Source: Actinomycetota bacterium
GTDB taxonomy: Bacteria; Actinomycetota; Thermoleophilia; Solirubrobacterales; Solirubrobacteraceae
Direction of reading: 5' to 3'
DNA length: 64,000 bases
NCBI GenBank assembly: GCA_009699245.1
Contig: WLOQ01000002.1
Location: forward strand, 124,001-188,000
Part shown: positions 15,822 through 24,529 of the stretch, in pieces
Layout of the letters: each line of letters begins with the position of its first letter
Numbering within the stretch: position 1 is the stretch's first letter
Made by a program: the position numbers and the translations under genes
The notes under the pieces: generated by a model
The model's input: only the letters and a program-made list of their open reading frames with translations
Databases searched by the model: none
Told to the model about the DNA's origin: nothing

Positions 15822-17417
15822 ATGCCTCGTAAACCGCACCATCCGCCTCTCGGTCCCGCGGGCGACCTCTGCCCCGCCTGCTCCGCCGCCCTTGCGGAGG
15901 ACCAGCGGTATTGCCTGGAGTGCGGCGAGCGGCGCGGCCCGGCGCGGCTCGACCCCATGGAGCAGGCGCCCTTCGGGTTGGCGGCTGCCACCGCTGCATC
16001 GATGACCGGCTCGAATGCGACACGCGCCGCGTGGACGCTCCACCCCGCGCTCCTCGCGCTCGGCCGCCCGCGGGTCGCTGCTGCGGCGGCGGGTGCTCTC
16101 CTCTTCATGGGGGCGCTGCTCGGCTCCGCAGTCCTCCCCGGCACGCCGATGGCCGCCACGGGCGGGACGATCATCGCGCGCGTGATCCCGAGCCAGGTCG
16201 ATGACAGCGCATCGGAGGCTGAGGTGCCGGCCGACGAGCCCGCAGTCGACGATGCCGGCGACGTGGCCGACCTGCCCGCTGACCCGGTCGTTCCCGAGAC
16301 GCCCGCCGAGCCGACTCCCACGCCGACGACGCCCGCTGAGGAGGATGTCCCGGCCCCGACCGCTCCGGCGAGCCCGGCTCCGGTCAAGCACGTCTGGGTC
16401 ATCGCGCTCGAGGCGACGAATGTCGCCACCGACCCGCTGCCGCCGGTCGCGCTCGCCGCCGCGCCCCTGGCCGCAGCAGCCGCGGTGGAGCCGACCGGCC
16501 TCGCCGCTCTGCGCGCGGCCGGGACGACGCTCACGGGCTACACCTCCATCGGCAAGGGGTCGCTCGCCAACGCCATCCCCCTGATCAGCGGTCAGCGCGC
16601 GACGCCGGCCCAGGAGGCCGGGTGCGCCACCTACTCCGAGGTCACGCCCGGGAAGGTGTCCGCGAAGACCGGCCTCGTGACCGGCGATGGGTGCGTCGAG
16701 CCGCCGCAGGCGATGACGATTACCGACCGCCTCACCGGCGAGGGCCTCGTGTGGAAGGCCTATGCCGAGGACGTGGCGGCGGGCCCGACCGACCAGTCGA
16801 GCTGCCGCCATCCGGAGCTCGGCGCGCTCGACCCATACTTCACGCCGCGCCCCGGCGATGCGTACCTCACCTGGCGTGTCCCGTTCCTCTACTTCCGCTC
16901 CATCACGGAGAGCGCCGACTGCGGCACCTCCGTCGTGGGCCTCGACCGCCTCACCCCGGACCTCGCGACCGTCGAGGACACGCCCTCCTTCTCCTACATA
17001 GTGCCGAACGCCTGCCACGACGGCTCCGTGACGCCCTGCGCAGCGGATGCGCCGACGGGCATCGCCGCCGCTGAGGCCTGGCTCACGCCGCTCGTCAAGC
17101 AGATCACCGACTCGGCGGCCTACGCCGACGGCGGGCTCATCGTGATCACGTCGACCGACGGGCACCGGCCCAACCCAGCCGACCCCATTGATCCGGCCGC
17201 ACCGCGGACACCCGATGTCGTCCCGGTCGGCGCGATTCTCCTCTCGCCGTACGTCGCCGCAGGCGCCACGATCACCCGGCAGTACGACCACCTCAGCCTG
17301 CTCAAGACCCTCACGCGGGTCTTCCAGATCGATCCGCTCGGGCACGCCGCCGACGCGACGGTGACGAGCTTCGGGCTGAAGGTCTTCGCGAACGCGCCCG
17401 CACCCGGATCCGACTGA
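15822..17417 (+). CDS. Zinc-ribbon, membrane-anchored phosphoesterase-family protein
   Basis: 531 residues. An N-terminal zinc ribbon (CPACS, then CLECGERR) and a membrane helix at about 86-106 are followed by a Pro/Asp/Glu-rich linker and a large outer domain. That domain resembles the acid phosphatase/phospholipase C phosphoesterase family: HVWVIALEATN at its start, GYTSIGKGSLANAIPLISGQ, SYIVPNACHDGS and GGLIVITSTDG. Some usual metal ligands (NDCHD, FDEG) are altered, so activity is uncertain. ATG 15822 is chosen since the ribbon is in this frame, though the best Shine-Dalgarno lies 22 bases upstream. Release of phosphate from organic phosphates would fit the neighbourhood. Confidence 0.75.
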   Translation: MPRKPHHPPLGPAGDLCPACSAALAEDQRYCLECGERRGPARLDPMEQAPFGLAAATAASMTGSNATRAAWTLHPALLALGRPRVAAAAAGALLFMGALLGSAVLPGTPMAATGGTIIARVIPSQVDDSASEAEVPADEPAVDDAGDVADLPADPVVPETPAEPTPTPTTPAEEDVPAPTAPASPAPVKHVWVIALEATNVATDPLPPVALAAAPLAAAAAVEPTGLAALRAAGTTLTGYTSIGKGSLANAIPLISGQRATPAQEAGCATYSEVTPGKVSAKTGLVTGDGCVEPPQAMTITDRLTGEGLVWKAYAEDVAAGPTDQSSCRHPELGALDPYFTPRPGDAYLTWRVPFLYFRSITESADCGTSVVGLDRLTPDLATVEDTPSFSYIVPNACHDGSVTPCAADAPTGIAAAEAWLTPLVKQITDSAAYADGGLIVITSTDGHRPNPADPIDPAAPRTPDVVPVGAILLSPYVAAGATITRQYDHLSLLKTLTRVFQIDPLGHAADATVTSFGLKVFANAPAPGSD

Positions 17418-17425
17418 CAGCTCGC

Positions 17426-17465
17426 GGTCACAGGACGTTCACCAGCGCGCAACGCGACGGTAACC
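17426..17465 (+). promoter_or_regulatory. Possible PHO box upstream of a secreted protein
   Basis: One perfect unit, GTTCACC (17437-17443), has partial matches in 11-base phase: GGTCACA (17426) and GGTAACC (17459), with a poor unit between. Orientation is sense for the gene at 17547. Suggestive only, since the outer units are weak. Confidence 0.35.
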
Positions 17466-17546
17466 AGGACGCGGCCGCCCGCGGTGACACTGGCGGTGTT
17501 CGGGTCGCGCCCCATCGCGGCCGACCGCTGACCTATGGAGGATCAA

Positions 17547-18188
17547 TTGCACATCGTCGCCACATCCCGGCGTCGTATCACGCTCATCACGGCGGTGTTC
17601 GCCGTGCTGCTCGCCGTCTGCGCCGCCCTGTTCATCGGGGGCCGCACTGACACGGCCGTCGCCACCGACGCGCCGGGCCTCAACGCCAACCAGAACATCT
17701 GCAAGGGCAGCATCACCAAGGGTGAGGCAGACCCGGACGATCCGACGCTCACCACGGTGGCGTATCGGCTCGCCTGCGACCAGCCGCTCACCGGCTATGC
17801 GCTGTTCGTCGACGGGCATCCCGTTCAGTCGCTCGAGACCGAGACGTTCGGTACCGACCCGATCACGGACCTGCCGGTCGCCAAGAACGCGTTCTCGTGC
17901 AATGGCGATCTGCCCGGCTACGGCGTCAACTGCGTCGGGACGTACACCGGCAAGTGGGTCGTCATCAAGGGCACGTTCACGATCGAGGGCGACATCTGCG
18001 CCGAGCCGCGCGTCGACCCGATCCTCACGGTGATGAACTCGACCTACGACTCGAAGAAGAAGGTCGTCAACGAGGCGATCTCGGGTCCGTTCGATCTCGG
18101 TCGCCCGAAGAAGGCCGGCTGCAAGGCCACGAAGTTCAGCGGCAAGCGGAAGATCCTGTTCGAGGACGCCGCCACCGTCATCCAGTAG
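17547..18188 (+). CDS. Secreted or membrane-anchored protein of unknown function
   Basis: 213 residues. TTG 17547 is preferred over ATG 17535 because GGAGG at 17537-17541 sits five bases before it and would overlap the ATG. A hydrophobic segment at about 11-31 acts as signal or anchor. The mature part contains about six cysteines in pairs (NICKG/LACDQ, FSCNGD/VNCVGT, DICAE/AGCKA), pointing to disulfides in an extracytoplasmic beta-rich domain. I do not recognise the family. It follows the phosphoesterase and may share the phosphate response. Confidence 0.7.
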   Translation: MHIVATSRRRITLITAVFAVLLAVCAALFIGGRTDTAVATDAPGLNANQNICKGSITKGEADPDDPTLTTVAYRLACDQPLTGYALFVDGHPVQSLETETFGTDPITDLPVAKNAFSCNGDLPGYGVNCVGTYTGKWVVIKGTFTIEGDICAEPRVDPILTVMNSTYDSKKKVVNEAISGPFDLGRPKKAGCKATKFSGKRKILFEDAATVIQ

Positions 18189-18203
18189 CAGCGCTGACTG
18201 TGA

Positions 18204-18238
18204 CTGCGGGCGTCCGGATCAAAGCCGGGCGCCCGCAG
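18204..18238 (+). terminator. Strong hairpin terminator
   Basis: CTGCGGGCGTCCGG (18204-18217) pairs with CCGGGCGCCCGCAG (18225-18238) in a 14-bp stem with one G-U pair and a seven-base loop, 15 bases after the stop of the secreted protein. No T-run. The remainder of the 18189-18407 gap shows nothing I can identify. Confidence 0.65.
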
Positions 18239-18407
18239 GACGCGCTGCAGCAGAAGGATTTGACGCGCGTTGCCGATACTCCGGTGGAAGGCATCGCAGA
18301 AGCCACCCAGCGCTGCCACCTCCCGCTCGTGACCAACCCCGTCCACCCCACACCCGCACCCGTACCCGCTACACGCGCCCGGGCCGTGCGGTAGAAGACC
18401 TGAGTAC

Positions 18408-20624
18408 GTGATGCGACGCAGGAGCGCAGCGACGGTCTCGGCCGTCGCCATTGCAGCAGCAGCCGCCCTGACCGGGACGGCAGCCGCGCAGGACGATGCG
18501 GCACCCGACTCCCCGGGCGCGACCACCGTCCCAGCGCCCGCCCCCAGCGCCCTGCAGACGACGACCACGCCCGGTCGCACGACCGACCTGGGCACCATCG
18601 AGGTCGAGGTCACGACGCCGCCACCGGTGGCGCGCCCGGACTCCGATGCGCAGCGCCGTGCCGCGGCGCGCCGCTTCGTCGAGCAGGAGCGCCGCGCCGG
18701 CCGGACCAACGGCGGCACGACGACGCCGACCGCGCCCTCGACCGAGCGCACGACGAGCCCCTTCGGCGATCTGCTCGCCGCTCCCACGCTCGGCGTCCCG
18801 AACGGGGTCATCGACAGCTTCCGCGTCCCGCCCTTCCTGCTCCCGATCTTTCAGGCCGCCGGTGTCGAGTACGGCGTGCGCTGGGAGGTCCTCGCGGCCA
18901 TCAACGAGGTCGAGACCGACTATGGCCGCAATCTGCGTGTGAGTTCGGCAGGGGCGCTCGGCTGGATGCAGTTCATGCCGGCCACCTGGGAGGCCTACGG
19001 GACCGACGGCAACGCCGACGGCCGCAAGGACCCCTACAACCCGGTCGACGCGATCTTCGCCGCCGCGCGCTACCTGCGCGCCGCCGGTGCGGACACGAAT
19101 CTCGAGCGGGCGATCTTCGCCTACAACCACTCCGACGCCTACGTCCAGACCGTTCTCACCAAGGCGCGCAGCCTCGCTGCACTCCCCCAGGACGTCGTCG
19201 GCGCGCTGACCGGGTTGACGCTCGGGCGCTTCCCCGTCGCCGCCACCACGGTGACGTACCCCGGGCAGTTCGACGCACGCACCGGACACAGCGCCGGCGG
19301 GACGACGACGGCGACCGCCGCCGCCGGGACGCGGCGCGGCACGACGATCAGCGCGCCGCGCGGCGCTGCGGTCATCGCGGTCCAGGACGGTCAGATCGTG
19401 CGCATCGGTCGCTCGCGGCGCCTTGGCACCTTCATCCGAGTGCGCGACGTGTACGGCAACACCTGCACGTACGGGCACCTCGGCTCGGTCAGCCGCCTGC
19501 ACGCGGTCCCCCGGACCGTTGACCCGGCCACGCCCGCTCCCGCCGCACCGGTCGGGGGGTCCACCGCGCCCAACGCCGCACCGACGGGCAGCCGCGCCGT
19601 CAAGGAGCGCCTCTTCGCCAACCCGCAGCGCAAGGCCGCGCTCCAGGCGGGCGGACGCCGGCAGATCGCCGCGACCAAGGCCGCGCTCGCCCAGCAGAGC
19701 GTGCCTGTCCCCGACGGCGCCCTGGGCAGCTACCTCGCCCCGCCGTACGCGCTGCGCCGCAATCAGGTGGCGCTCATGCCGCTGCGGGAAGGCTCACGCG
19801 TCATCGCCGGGACGATCCTCGGGCGCGCCGGCGACGCGCGCACGGCCGGTCGCTCGGGCCTGCGCTTTGAGATCCGTCCCGCCGGCTCGGACGCGCCGCG
19901 CATCGACCCGACGCCGATCCTCGACGGCTGGCGCCTGCTCGACTCGACGCAGCTCAAGCGCGCGGAGAGCCCGATGCTCGGCGGTGGCAAGGCGACGATC
20001 GGGCAGATCCTGCTGATGAGCAAGGAGGCGCTCGAGCGGCGTGTCCTCGCGAACCCCGACATCACGATCTACGCGTGCGGGCAGCGCGACATCCGCGCAG
20101 GGATCGTCGATCGGCGCGTCCTTGCGGCGCTCGAGTTCCTCGCCGCGAGTGGCCTGAAGCCGACGGTCTCAAGCCTTCAGTGCGGCCACGGGTACCTCAC
20201 GGCAGGCGGCAACGTCAGCGAGCACTCCTCCGGCGACGCGGTCGATATCTCGGCCATCAACGGCGTCGCCATCACGCCCGCCACGCAGGGCGCCGGCTCG
20301 ATCACCGACATCGCGGTGCGCCGGCTGCTCACGCTCCAGGGCGCGATGCGCCCGCACCAGATCATCACGCTGATGGAGTACGCGGGCACCGACAACACGC
20401 TGGCCATGGCCGACCACGACGACCACATCCACCTCGGCTTCCGGCCGCGGTTCGGCCGTAACACGCAGGCCGGTCAGGCCGCCGCCGCGATCCTCGCGCC
20501 CGGCCAGTGGAACCGCCTCATCGGGCGCCTCGGGGCGATCCCGAACCCCGAGGTCTCCCTGACCCCCAGCCGCTACGCGCTGAAGGTCAAGGTCCGCGTC
20601 ACGCCGCCGACGGGCGAGCGCTGA
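18408..20624 (+). CDS. Secreted three-domain cell-wall hydrolase: SLT transglycosylase + LytM-like + M15-like domain
   Basis: 738 residues with a signal peptide (to about AAAQ, residue 28) and a Thr/Pro-rich linker. Residues about 140-240 form a lytic transglycosylase: AAINEVETDYGRN with the catalytic glutamate, GALGWMQFMPATWEAYG and AIFAYNHSDAYV. A LytM/M23-like part follows (SAPRGAAVIAVQDGQIV, CTYGHLG), lacking the HxxxD zinc ligands, so probably inactive. The C-terminus has SEHSSGDAVDISAING and DHDDHIHLGF, resembling M15/LAS-peptidase zinc sites. GTG 18408 or ATG 18411 may be the start. It ends 26 bases inside the convergent downstream gene. Likely peptidoglycan turnover. Confidence 0.85.
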   Translation: MMRRRSAATVSAVAIAAAAALTGTAAAQDDAAPDSPGATTVPAPAPSALQTTTTPGRTTDLGTIEVEVTTPPPVARPDSDAQRRAAARRFVEQERRAGRTNGGTTTPTAPSTERTTSPFGDLLAAPTLGVPNGVIDSFRVPPFLLPIFQAAGVEYGVRWEVLAAINEVETDYGRNLRVSSAGALGWMQFMPATWEAYGTDGNADGRKDPYNPVDAIFAAARYLRAAGADTNLERAIFAYNHSDAYVQTVLTKARSLAALPQDVVGALTGLTLGRFPVAATTVTYPGQFDARTGHSAGGTTTATAAAGTRRGTTISAPRGAAVIAVQDGQIVRIGRSRRLGTFIRVRDVYGNTCTYGHLGSVSRLHAVPRTVDPATPAPAAPVGGSTAPNAAPTGSRAVKERLFANPQRKAALQAGGRRQIAATKAALAQQSVPVPDGALGSYLAPPYALRRNQVALMPLREGSRVIAGTILGRAGDARTAGRSGLRFEIRPAGSDAPRIDPTPILDGWRLLDSTQLKRAESPMLGGGKATIGQILLMSKEALERRVLANPDITIYACGQRDIRAGIVDRRVLAALEFLAASGLKPTVSSLQCGHGYLTAGGNVSEHSSGDAVDISAINGVAITPATQGAGSITDIAVRRLLTLQGAMRPHQIITLMEYAGTDNTLAMADHDDHIHLGFRPRFGRNTQAGQAAAAILAPGQWNRLIGRLGAIPNPEVSLTPSRYALKVKVRVTPPTGER

Positions 20625-21354
20625 GCTCGAGCTCGTCGAGCGTGACCGCGGTGCGGTGACGGACGCCGAGCAGCTGCTCGACCGCGACGACGTCGCGACG
20701 CGCATCGAGGCCCCCGGTCCGCAGATCCAGCCGCAGCAGCTCTCCAGCCTGCGGCTCCGAGCGATGGCGCCGCAGCGCGTTCAGGAGCCCGCAACGGTGC
20801 GCCGGCCGTGCGCCGAGCTCCACCGGTGCCGCGAGCGGGGTGCCATCCGCCGGGCTGCCGGGCCCGTAGAGCCGCTGCGAACCCGCCCACCAGGCGAACC
20901 GCCGCGAGAGCACCGCGTGGAGCGCCTGCGTATACGCGTACCCCGGCGCGACGAAGCCGCTCGGCTCAAGGCCCGCCAGCCGCAGGATCCGCCAGCCCGC
21001 CTCGACGGCGCGCGAGGTCTCGCTGGGGCTGAGGTACGCGAACTCCGCCGCCGGGTCGATGCCGAGCATGCCGCCGCGCGCACGCCCGAGCCGTGAGGGG
21101 CGCCGGTCGCAGCGGTTGCGCAGCCCCTGCTGCGCGATCACATCGCCCCGGGCGCGCCGCTCCTCGAGCCAGGCGACGAGCGGCTCGCTGTGGTCCTGGA
21201 GCGGGTGCAGGTCGGATGCCGGGACGACGAGCAGCGTCGCCCGCTCCACACCGAGGTCGTCGAGCCAGTCGCGCACGAGCGCGATGCGGCCGAAGCTCGA
21301 CGGGGTGATGTCGTGAAGCGTGACCGCGACGCGGTCAGCGGCGACGGTCGTCAT
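20599..21354 (-). CDS. DUF2334 / polysaccharide deacetylase-like protein
   Basis: 251 residues. RVAVTLHDITPSSF and PASDLHPLQDHSEPLVAWLEE resemble the (beta/alpha) NodB-like fold of DUF2334 proteins, in which HDI replaces the usual FDD metal site. Start ATG 21354 overlaps the stop of the small gene upstream. No signal peptide, so probably cytoplasmic. Convergent 26-base overlap with the cell-wall hydrolase. Function uncertain. Confidence 0.65.
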   Translation of the reverse strand: MTTVAADRVAVTLHDITPSSFGRIALVRDWLDDLGVERATLLVVPASDLHPLQDHSEPLVAWLEERRARGDVIAQQGLRNRCDRRPSRLGRARGGMLGIDPAAEFAYLSPSETSRAVEAGWRILRLAGLEPSGFVAPGYAYTQALHAVLSRRFAWWAGSQRLYGPGSPADGTPLAAPVELGARPAHRCGLLNALRRHRSEPQAGELLRLDLRTGGLDARRDVVAVEQLLGVRHRTAVTLDELELSARPSAA

Positions 21355-21494
21355 GCGGGCCGCCCACGGCCCACCGCGGCCGGTCGTGCGTCGGCGGCGG
21401 CGGCCGCCGCCGCCATGCGCAGCGCGCGGAGCGCGTCGAGCGCCGCCCCGGAGCGGAGCTCGAGCGTGCGCGGGGACCGCACCAGCGTGCTCAT
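21351..21494 (-). CDS. Small hypothetical protein
   Basis: 47 residues, rich in Ala and Arg (MSTLVRSPRTLELRSGAALD start). It fits exactly between its neighbours: two bases after the sugar-isomerase-like gene and with an ATGA overlap into the DUF2334 gene, which is the main evidence that it is translated. No motif. It might instead be a coupling leader for the downstream gene. Confidence 0.4.
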   Translation of the reverse strand: MSTLVRSPRTLELRSGAALDALRALRMAAAAAAADARPAAVGRGRPA

Positions 21495-21496
21495 CG

Positions 21497-22423
21497 TCAG
21501 ACCGCCACCGGCGTGGACGCCGCCGTGGCGGCGCTGATGAGGCCTGCAGCCTGGCGCTGCAGGTCGGCGAGCGGGGGCCGATGCTGCGGCTGGACCTCCA
21601 GCAGCAACGGCGCGTCGTGCCCCTCGAGTGTGGGCGCAAGCTGCGCCCACGGCACCGTGCCCGCGCCCGGCGCGAGGTGCAGGTCGAGGCGCAGGGGATC
21701 GACCCCCGCCGCGTCGATCATCCGGCGTCGAGCGCCGAAGTTGTCATGCAGATGGAAGAGCACCACGTCAGCGGCGCACGCCGTGGCGATGGCTGCCGAA
21801 TCGGACCGGTGCTCGTCGCTCGTGATGTTCAGGTGGCCGATGTCGAGCAGCATCCCCGCCGCCGGGCTCTCCAGCCGCCGGACGAGGTCCCGCACTGCCA
21901 GCGGGTCGTGGCACAGGCGTGCCGGGCCTGCGTAGACCGGGGCGAGATTCTCAATCGCCACGCGCATGCCGAGGGCGTGGGCGCGCTGGAGCAGGACCTG
22001 GAGCGACGCCTCCTCGAGCGCGGCACGCTCACGCGCAGTGCGGCCCTGCGGACCGTCGAGCAGCGGGAAGTTCAGCCCGTGGTACACGATGATCTCGGCA
22101 CCTGCCTCGGCTGCATGCTCGAGCACGCCGGCGACGGCACGGTCGCCCTCGGGTGTCCCGGCGCTGAGCGTGTCGGGGGCGTGGATGATCAGGCGAAGCC
22201 CGGTCGGCTCGAGGAGCCCCCGCAGGCTGCGGGCATGGCGGCGCGCGGCGACCCGGTCGACGACGACCGGCCCGGGCGGGGCGTGCATCTGAATCCAACG
22301 AAAGCCGGCACCTGCATGGGCACCGAGGGTGCGATTGGTGGGCCACGCCTCGCGCGGCACGTTGAGGCCGAGCCGGCCGGCAAGGTCATGCGGCTCGAAG
22401 CGAGTTGGGATCTGATTGTTCAC
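21497..22423 (-). CDS. Sugar phosphate isomerase/epimerase-like TIM-barrel protein
   Basis: 308 residues from GTG 22423; a TTG at 22441 would add six. Resembles the xylose-isomerase-like/AP endonuclease 2 family: HAGAGFRWIQMH, EIIVYHGLNFPLLD, RVAIENLAPVY (metal glutamate), GMLLDIGHLNI, VLFHLHDNFG and a C-terminal PLLLEVQP. These carry the Glu, Asp, His and Glu metal ligands of the barrel. Substrate unknown; a cytoplasmic epimerase or isomerase is likely. First gene of a three-gene unit. Confidence 0.8.
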   Translation of the reverse strand: MNNQIPTRFEPHDLAGRLGLNVPREAWPTNRTLGAHAGAGFRWIQMHAPPGPVVVDRVAARRHARSLRGLLEPTGLRLIIHAPDTLSAGTPEGDRAVAGVLEHAAEAGAEIIVYHGLNFPLLDGPQGRTARERAALEEASLQVLLQRAHALGMRVAIENLAPVYAGPARLCHDPLAVRDLVRRLESPAAGMLLDIGHLNITSDEHRSDSAAIATACAADVVLFHLHDNFGARRRMIDAAGVDPLRLDLHLAPGAGTVPWAQLAPTLEGHDAPLLLEVQPQHRPPLADLQRQAAGLISAATAASTPVAV

Positions 22424-22504
22424 GCCTGCAGTCTTCGACAACCCTGCTTTGCAGGTGTTTTCGAGCTGTGATGCGGGCGTGAAAAGCCGGAGAAGCCGTC
22501 CGCG

Positions 22505-24496
22505 CTACGCGCCGGCCAGCGTGGGCGCCGCCTCCTCGAATGCTTCGAGCGCCGCGTACGCCTCCTCGACCGCCCGCTTGGCGGCCGTGTGACGCGCCTG
22601 AGACTTCGCGCTCTCGTACTTCGTCGCCCACGCCTCTGGGCCTGCGAGCTCATCCTCGACCGCCGCGAGCTGCGCCTCAGCCTGCTCGATGGCAGCCTCG
22701 AGCCGCGTCTGTTCGCGCCGGCGGTTCTTCGATGGACCCTTGGCGGCCGCCTGCGGCTCGGCCTTCGGCGCCGGCGCCGGTTCGCGGGGGGTCGCCGCAG
22801 CAGCGGGCTCGTGCGTCGGCGCCGATGCCTCGCCGATCGCCCGCGGCGGTGGTGGCGGCGCGGGCTCAAGGCCCGCGGCCCGGCGCTCCTCGCGGACGCG
22901 CGCGTACTCCGGCCAGCCGCCGATGTAGGAGTGCAGCGTGTGGTCCTCGACCGCGACCGTCCGCGTGCCGACCGCATCGAGCAGCGCGCGATCGTGCGTC
23001 ACCAGGAGGACTGCCCCGGGGAACGCCTGCAGCGCATCCTCGAGCGCCTCGCGGCTTTCGAGATCGAGGTGGTTCGTCGGCTCGTCGAGGATGAGGACGT
23101 TGGCGCCGGAGGAGACGAGCACGGCGAGACCGAGCCGCTTACGCTCGCCGCCGCTGAGACCGTCGAGCGGCTTCTCGGCATCCTCGCCGGGGAAGAGGAA
23201 CCGCCCGAGCAGCGATCGCGCCTCGTTGGGTGTCAGGCCGGTGCGCTTCACCGCCGCCTCGAGCACGGTGCGGGCGCCGCCGAACTCAAGCTCCTCGCCG
23301 TGCTGGGAGAGGTAGCCGACCTGGACGTTGTGACCCGTCCGCAGCTTGCCCTCCGCGAAGGGGTGGGTCCCGGCGAGCGCCTTGATGAGCGTCGTCTTGC
23401 CGGTCCCGTTCGACCCGACGAGCGAGACATGCTCACCGCGCTCGAGCCAGAGCTCCGCCTCGTGCAGCAGCGTGCGTGGCGCCTGCGGATCGCCGACCTC
23501 CAGGCGCCCGGCCTCGAGCTCGAAGATCACACGCCCGGAGCGCTCAGGCTTCTTGAACTGGAAGCCCATCTCGCGCTCGTCGCGCGGGTCGCGACGGATC
23601 CGACCCGTTTCAAGCTTGTCGAGCGCCTTCACCCGAGACTGGGCCTGACGCGCCTTCGTCGCCTTCGCGCGGAAGCGCTCGACGAACTGCTCCATCCGCT
23701 CGATCTCGGCCTCCTGCTTGGCGATCGCACGTCCGAGCGCGAGCTCGCGGGCCGCCTGCTCGCGGCGCCAGGCGTGCCACGTGCCCTTGAAGTAGCGCGA
23801 GCGCCCGGCCTCGAGTTCGAGCACGCATGTACCGACCGATTCGAGGAACCAGCGGTCATGGGCGACGAGGACGATCGCGGCGTCGAGGCCGACGAGGGTC
23901 TCTTCGAGCCATTCGAGCGACTCGATGTCGAGGTGGTTCGTTGGCTCGTCGAGCAGCAGCAGGTCGGGGCTCGCGGCCAGGGCGCGCGCGAGCGACCCGC
24001 GCGTGAGCTCACCCCCGGAGAACGAGGAGAGCGGGCGGTCGAACTGCTCCTCGCGGAAGCCGAGGCCATACACGTAGCCGGTCGCACGCTCGCGCCACAT
24101 CCAGCCACCGGCGGCCTCAAAGCGCGCCGTGACGTCCGAGTAGCGCTCCATCGCCTTCTCGTCGCCGGAGGCCATCGCCTGCTCGAGGCGACGCAGCTCG
24201 GCCTCGAGTTCGAGCGGCTCGGTGCAGCCGCTGAGGACGTAGTCGCGCAGCGAGATGTCGCGTTCGCGTGGCGGGCGCTGGTCGTGGAGCGTCACGCGGG
24301 CGCCCTTTTCGAGCGCCAGCTCCCCACCATCGATCGACGTCTGGCCGCTGAGCATGCGCAGCAGGGTCGTCTTGCCGGCGCCGTTGCGCCCGGCGATCGT
24401 CATGCGGTCCCGGCGCTCGAGCTTGAAGGAGACACCCCGGAAGAGGGGTTCGCCGACCATGTCCTTGTCGAGCGCGGAGGCGGTGAGAACGGCCAC
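22505..24496 (-). CDS. ABC-F family ATPase (two ABC domains)
   Basis: 663 residues. Two ATPase domains in one chain with no membrane segment: Walker A GRNGAGKTT and GSNGTGKTT; signatures FSGGELTRGSLA and LSGGERKRLGLA; Walker B LLLLDEPTNHLD and VLILDEPTNHLD. The arm/linker around RFRAKATKARQAQSRVKALDKL is typical of ABC-F translation factors. A Pro/Ala-rich then coiled-coil C-terminal tail (about 560-663) follows, as in Uup-like members. Probably acts on ribosomes. GTG 24496 is six bases after a TAGCAT -10, so its mRNA is probably leaderless. Confidence 0.92.
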   Translation of the reverse strand: MAVLTASALDKDMVGEPLFRGVSFKLERRDRMTIAGRNGAGKTTLLRMLSGQTSIDGGELALEKGARVTLHDQRPPRERDISLRDYVLSGCTEPLELEAELRRLEQAMASGDEKAMERYSDVTARFEAAGGWMWRERATGYVYGLGFREEQFDRPLSSFSGGELTRGSLARALAASPDLLLLDEPTNHLDIESLEWLEETLVGLDAAIVLVAHDRWFLESVGTCVLELEAGRSRYFKGTWHAWRREQAARELALGRAIAKQEAEIERMEQFVERFRAKATKARQAQSRVKALDKLETGRIRRDPRDEREMGFQFKKPERSGRVIFELEAGRLEVGDPQAPRTLLHEAELWLERGEHVSLVGSNGTGKTTLIKALAGTHPFAEGKLRTGHNVQVGYLSQHGEELEFGGARTVLEAAVKRTGLTPNEARSLLGRFLFPGEDAEKPLDGLSGGERKRLGLAVLVSSGANVLILDEPTNHLDLESREALEDALQAFPGAVLLVTHDRALLDAVGTRTVAVEDHTLHSYIGGWPEYARVREERRAAGLEPAPPPPPRAIGEASAPTHEPAAAATPREPAPAPKAEPQAAAKGPSKNRRREQTRLEAAIEQAEAQLAAVEDELAGPEAWATKYESAKSQARHTAAKRAVEEAYAALEAFEEAAPTLAGA

Positions 24497-24502
24497 GCCA
24501 CC

Positions 24503-24523
24503 ATGCTAGGCGGGTGGTAGCGT
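24503..24523. promoter_or_regulatory. Divergent leaderless promoter pair in a 33-base gap
   Basis: On the minus strand TAGCAT (24503-24508) lies six bases before GTG 24496. On the plus strand TAGCGT (24518-24523) lies six bases before ATG 24530. Each -35 region would fall at or within the opposite gene's start, so the two promoters probably exclude each other. Confidence 0.55.
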
Positions 24524-24529
24524 CGCATC

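Noticed and set aside
18189-18407. Possible riboswitch (such as c-di-AMP) before the cell-wall hydrolase, or a small gene
   Set aside because: Apart from the terminator hairpin I found no conserved riboswitch core and no convincing start with a ribosome binding site.
22443-22455. Small inverted repeat CCTGC-TTT-GCAGG between the isomerase-like and ABC-F genes
   Set aside because: A 5-bp stem with a 3-base loop is expected by chance in this base composition, and it lacks a second supporting feature.
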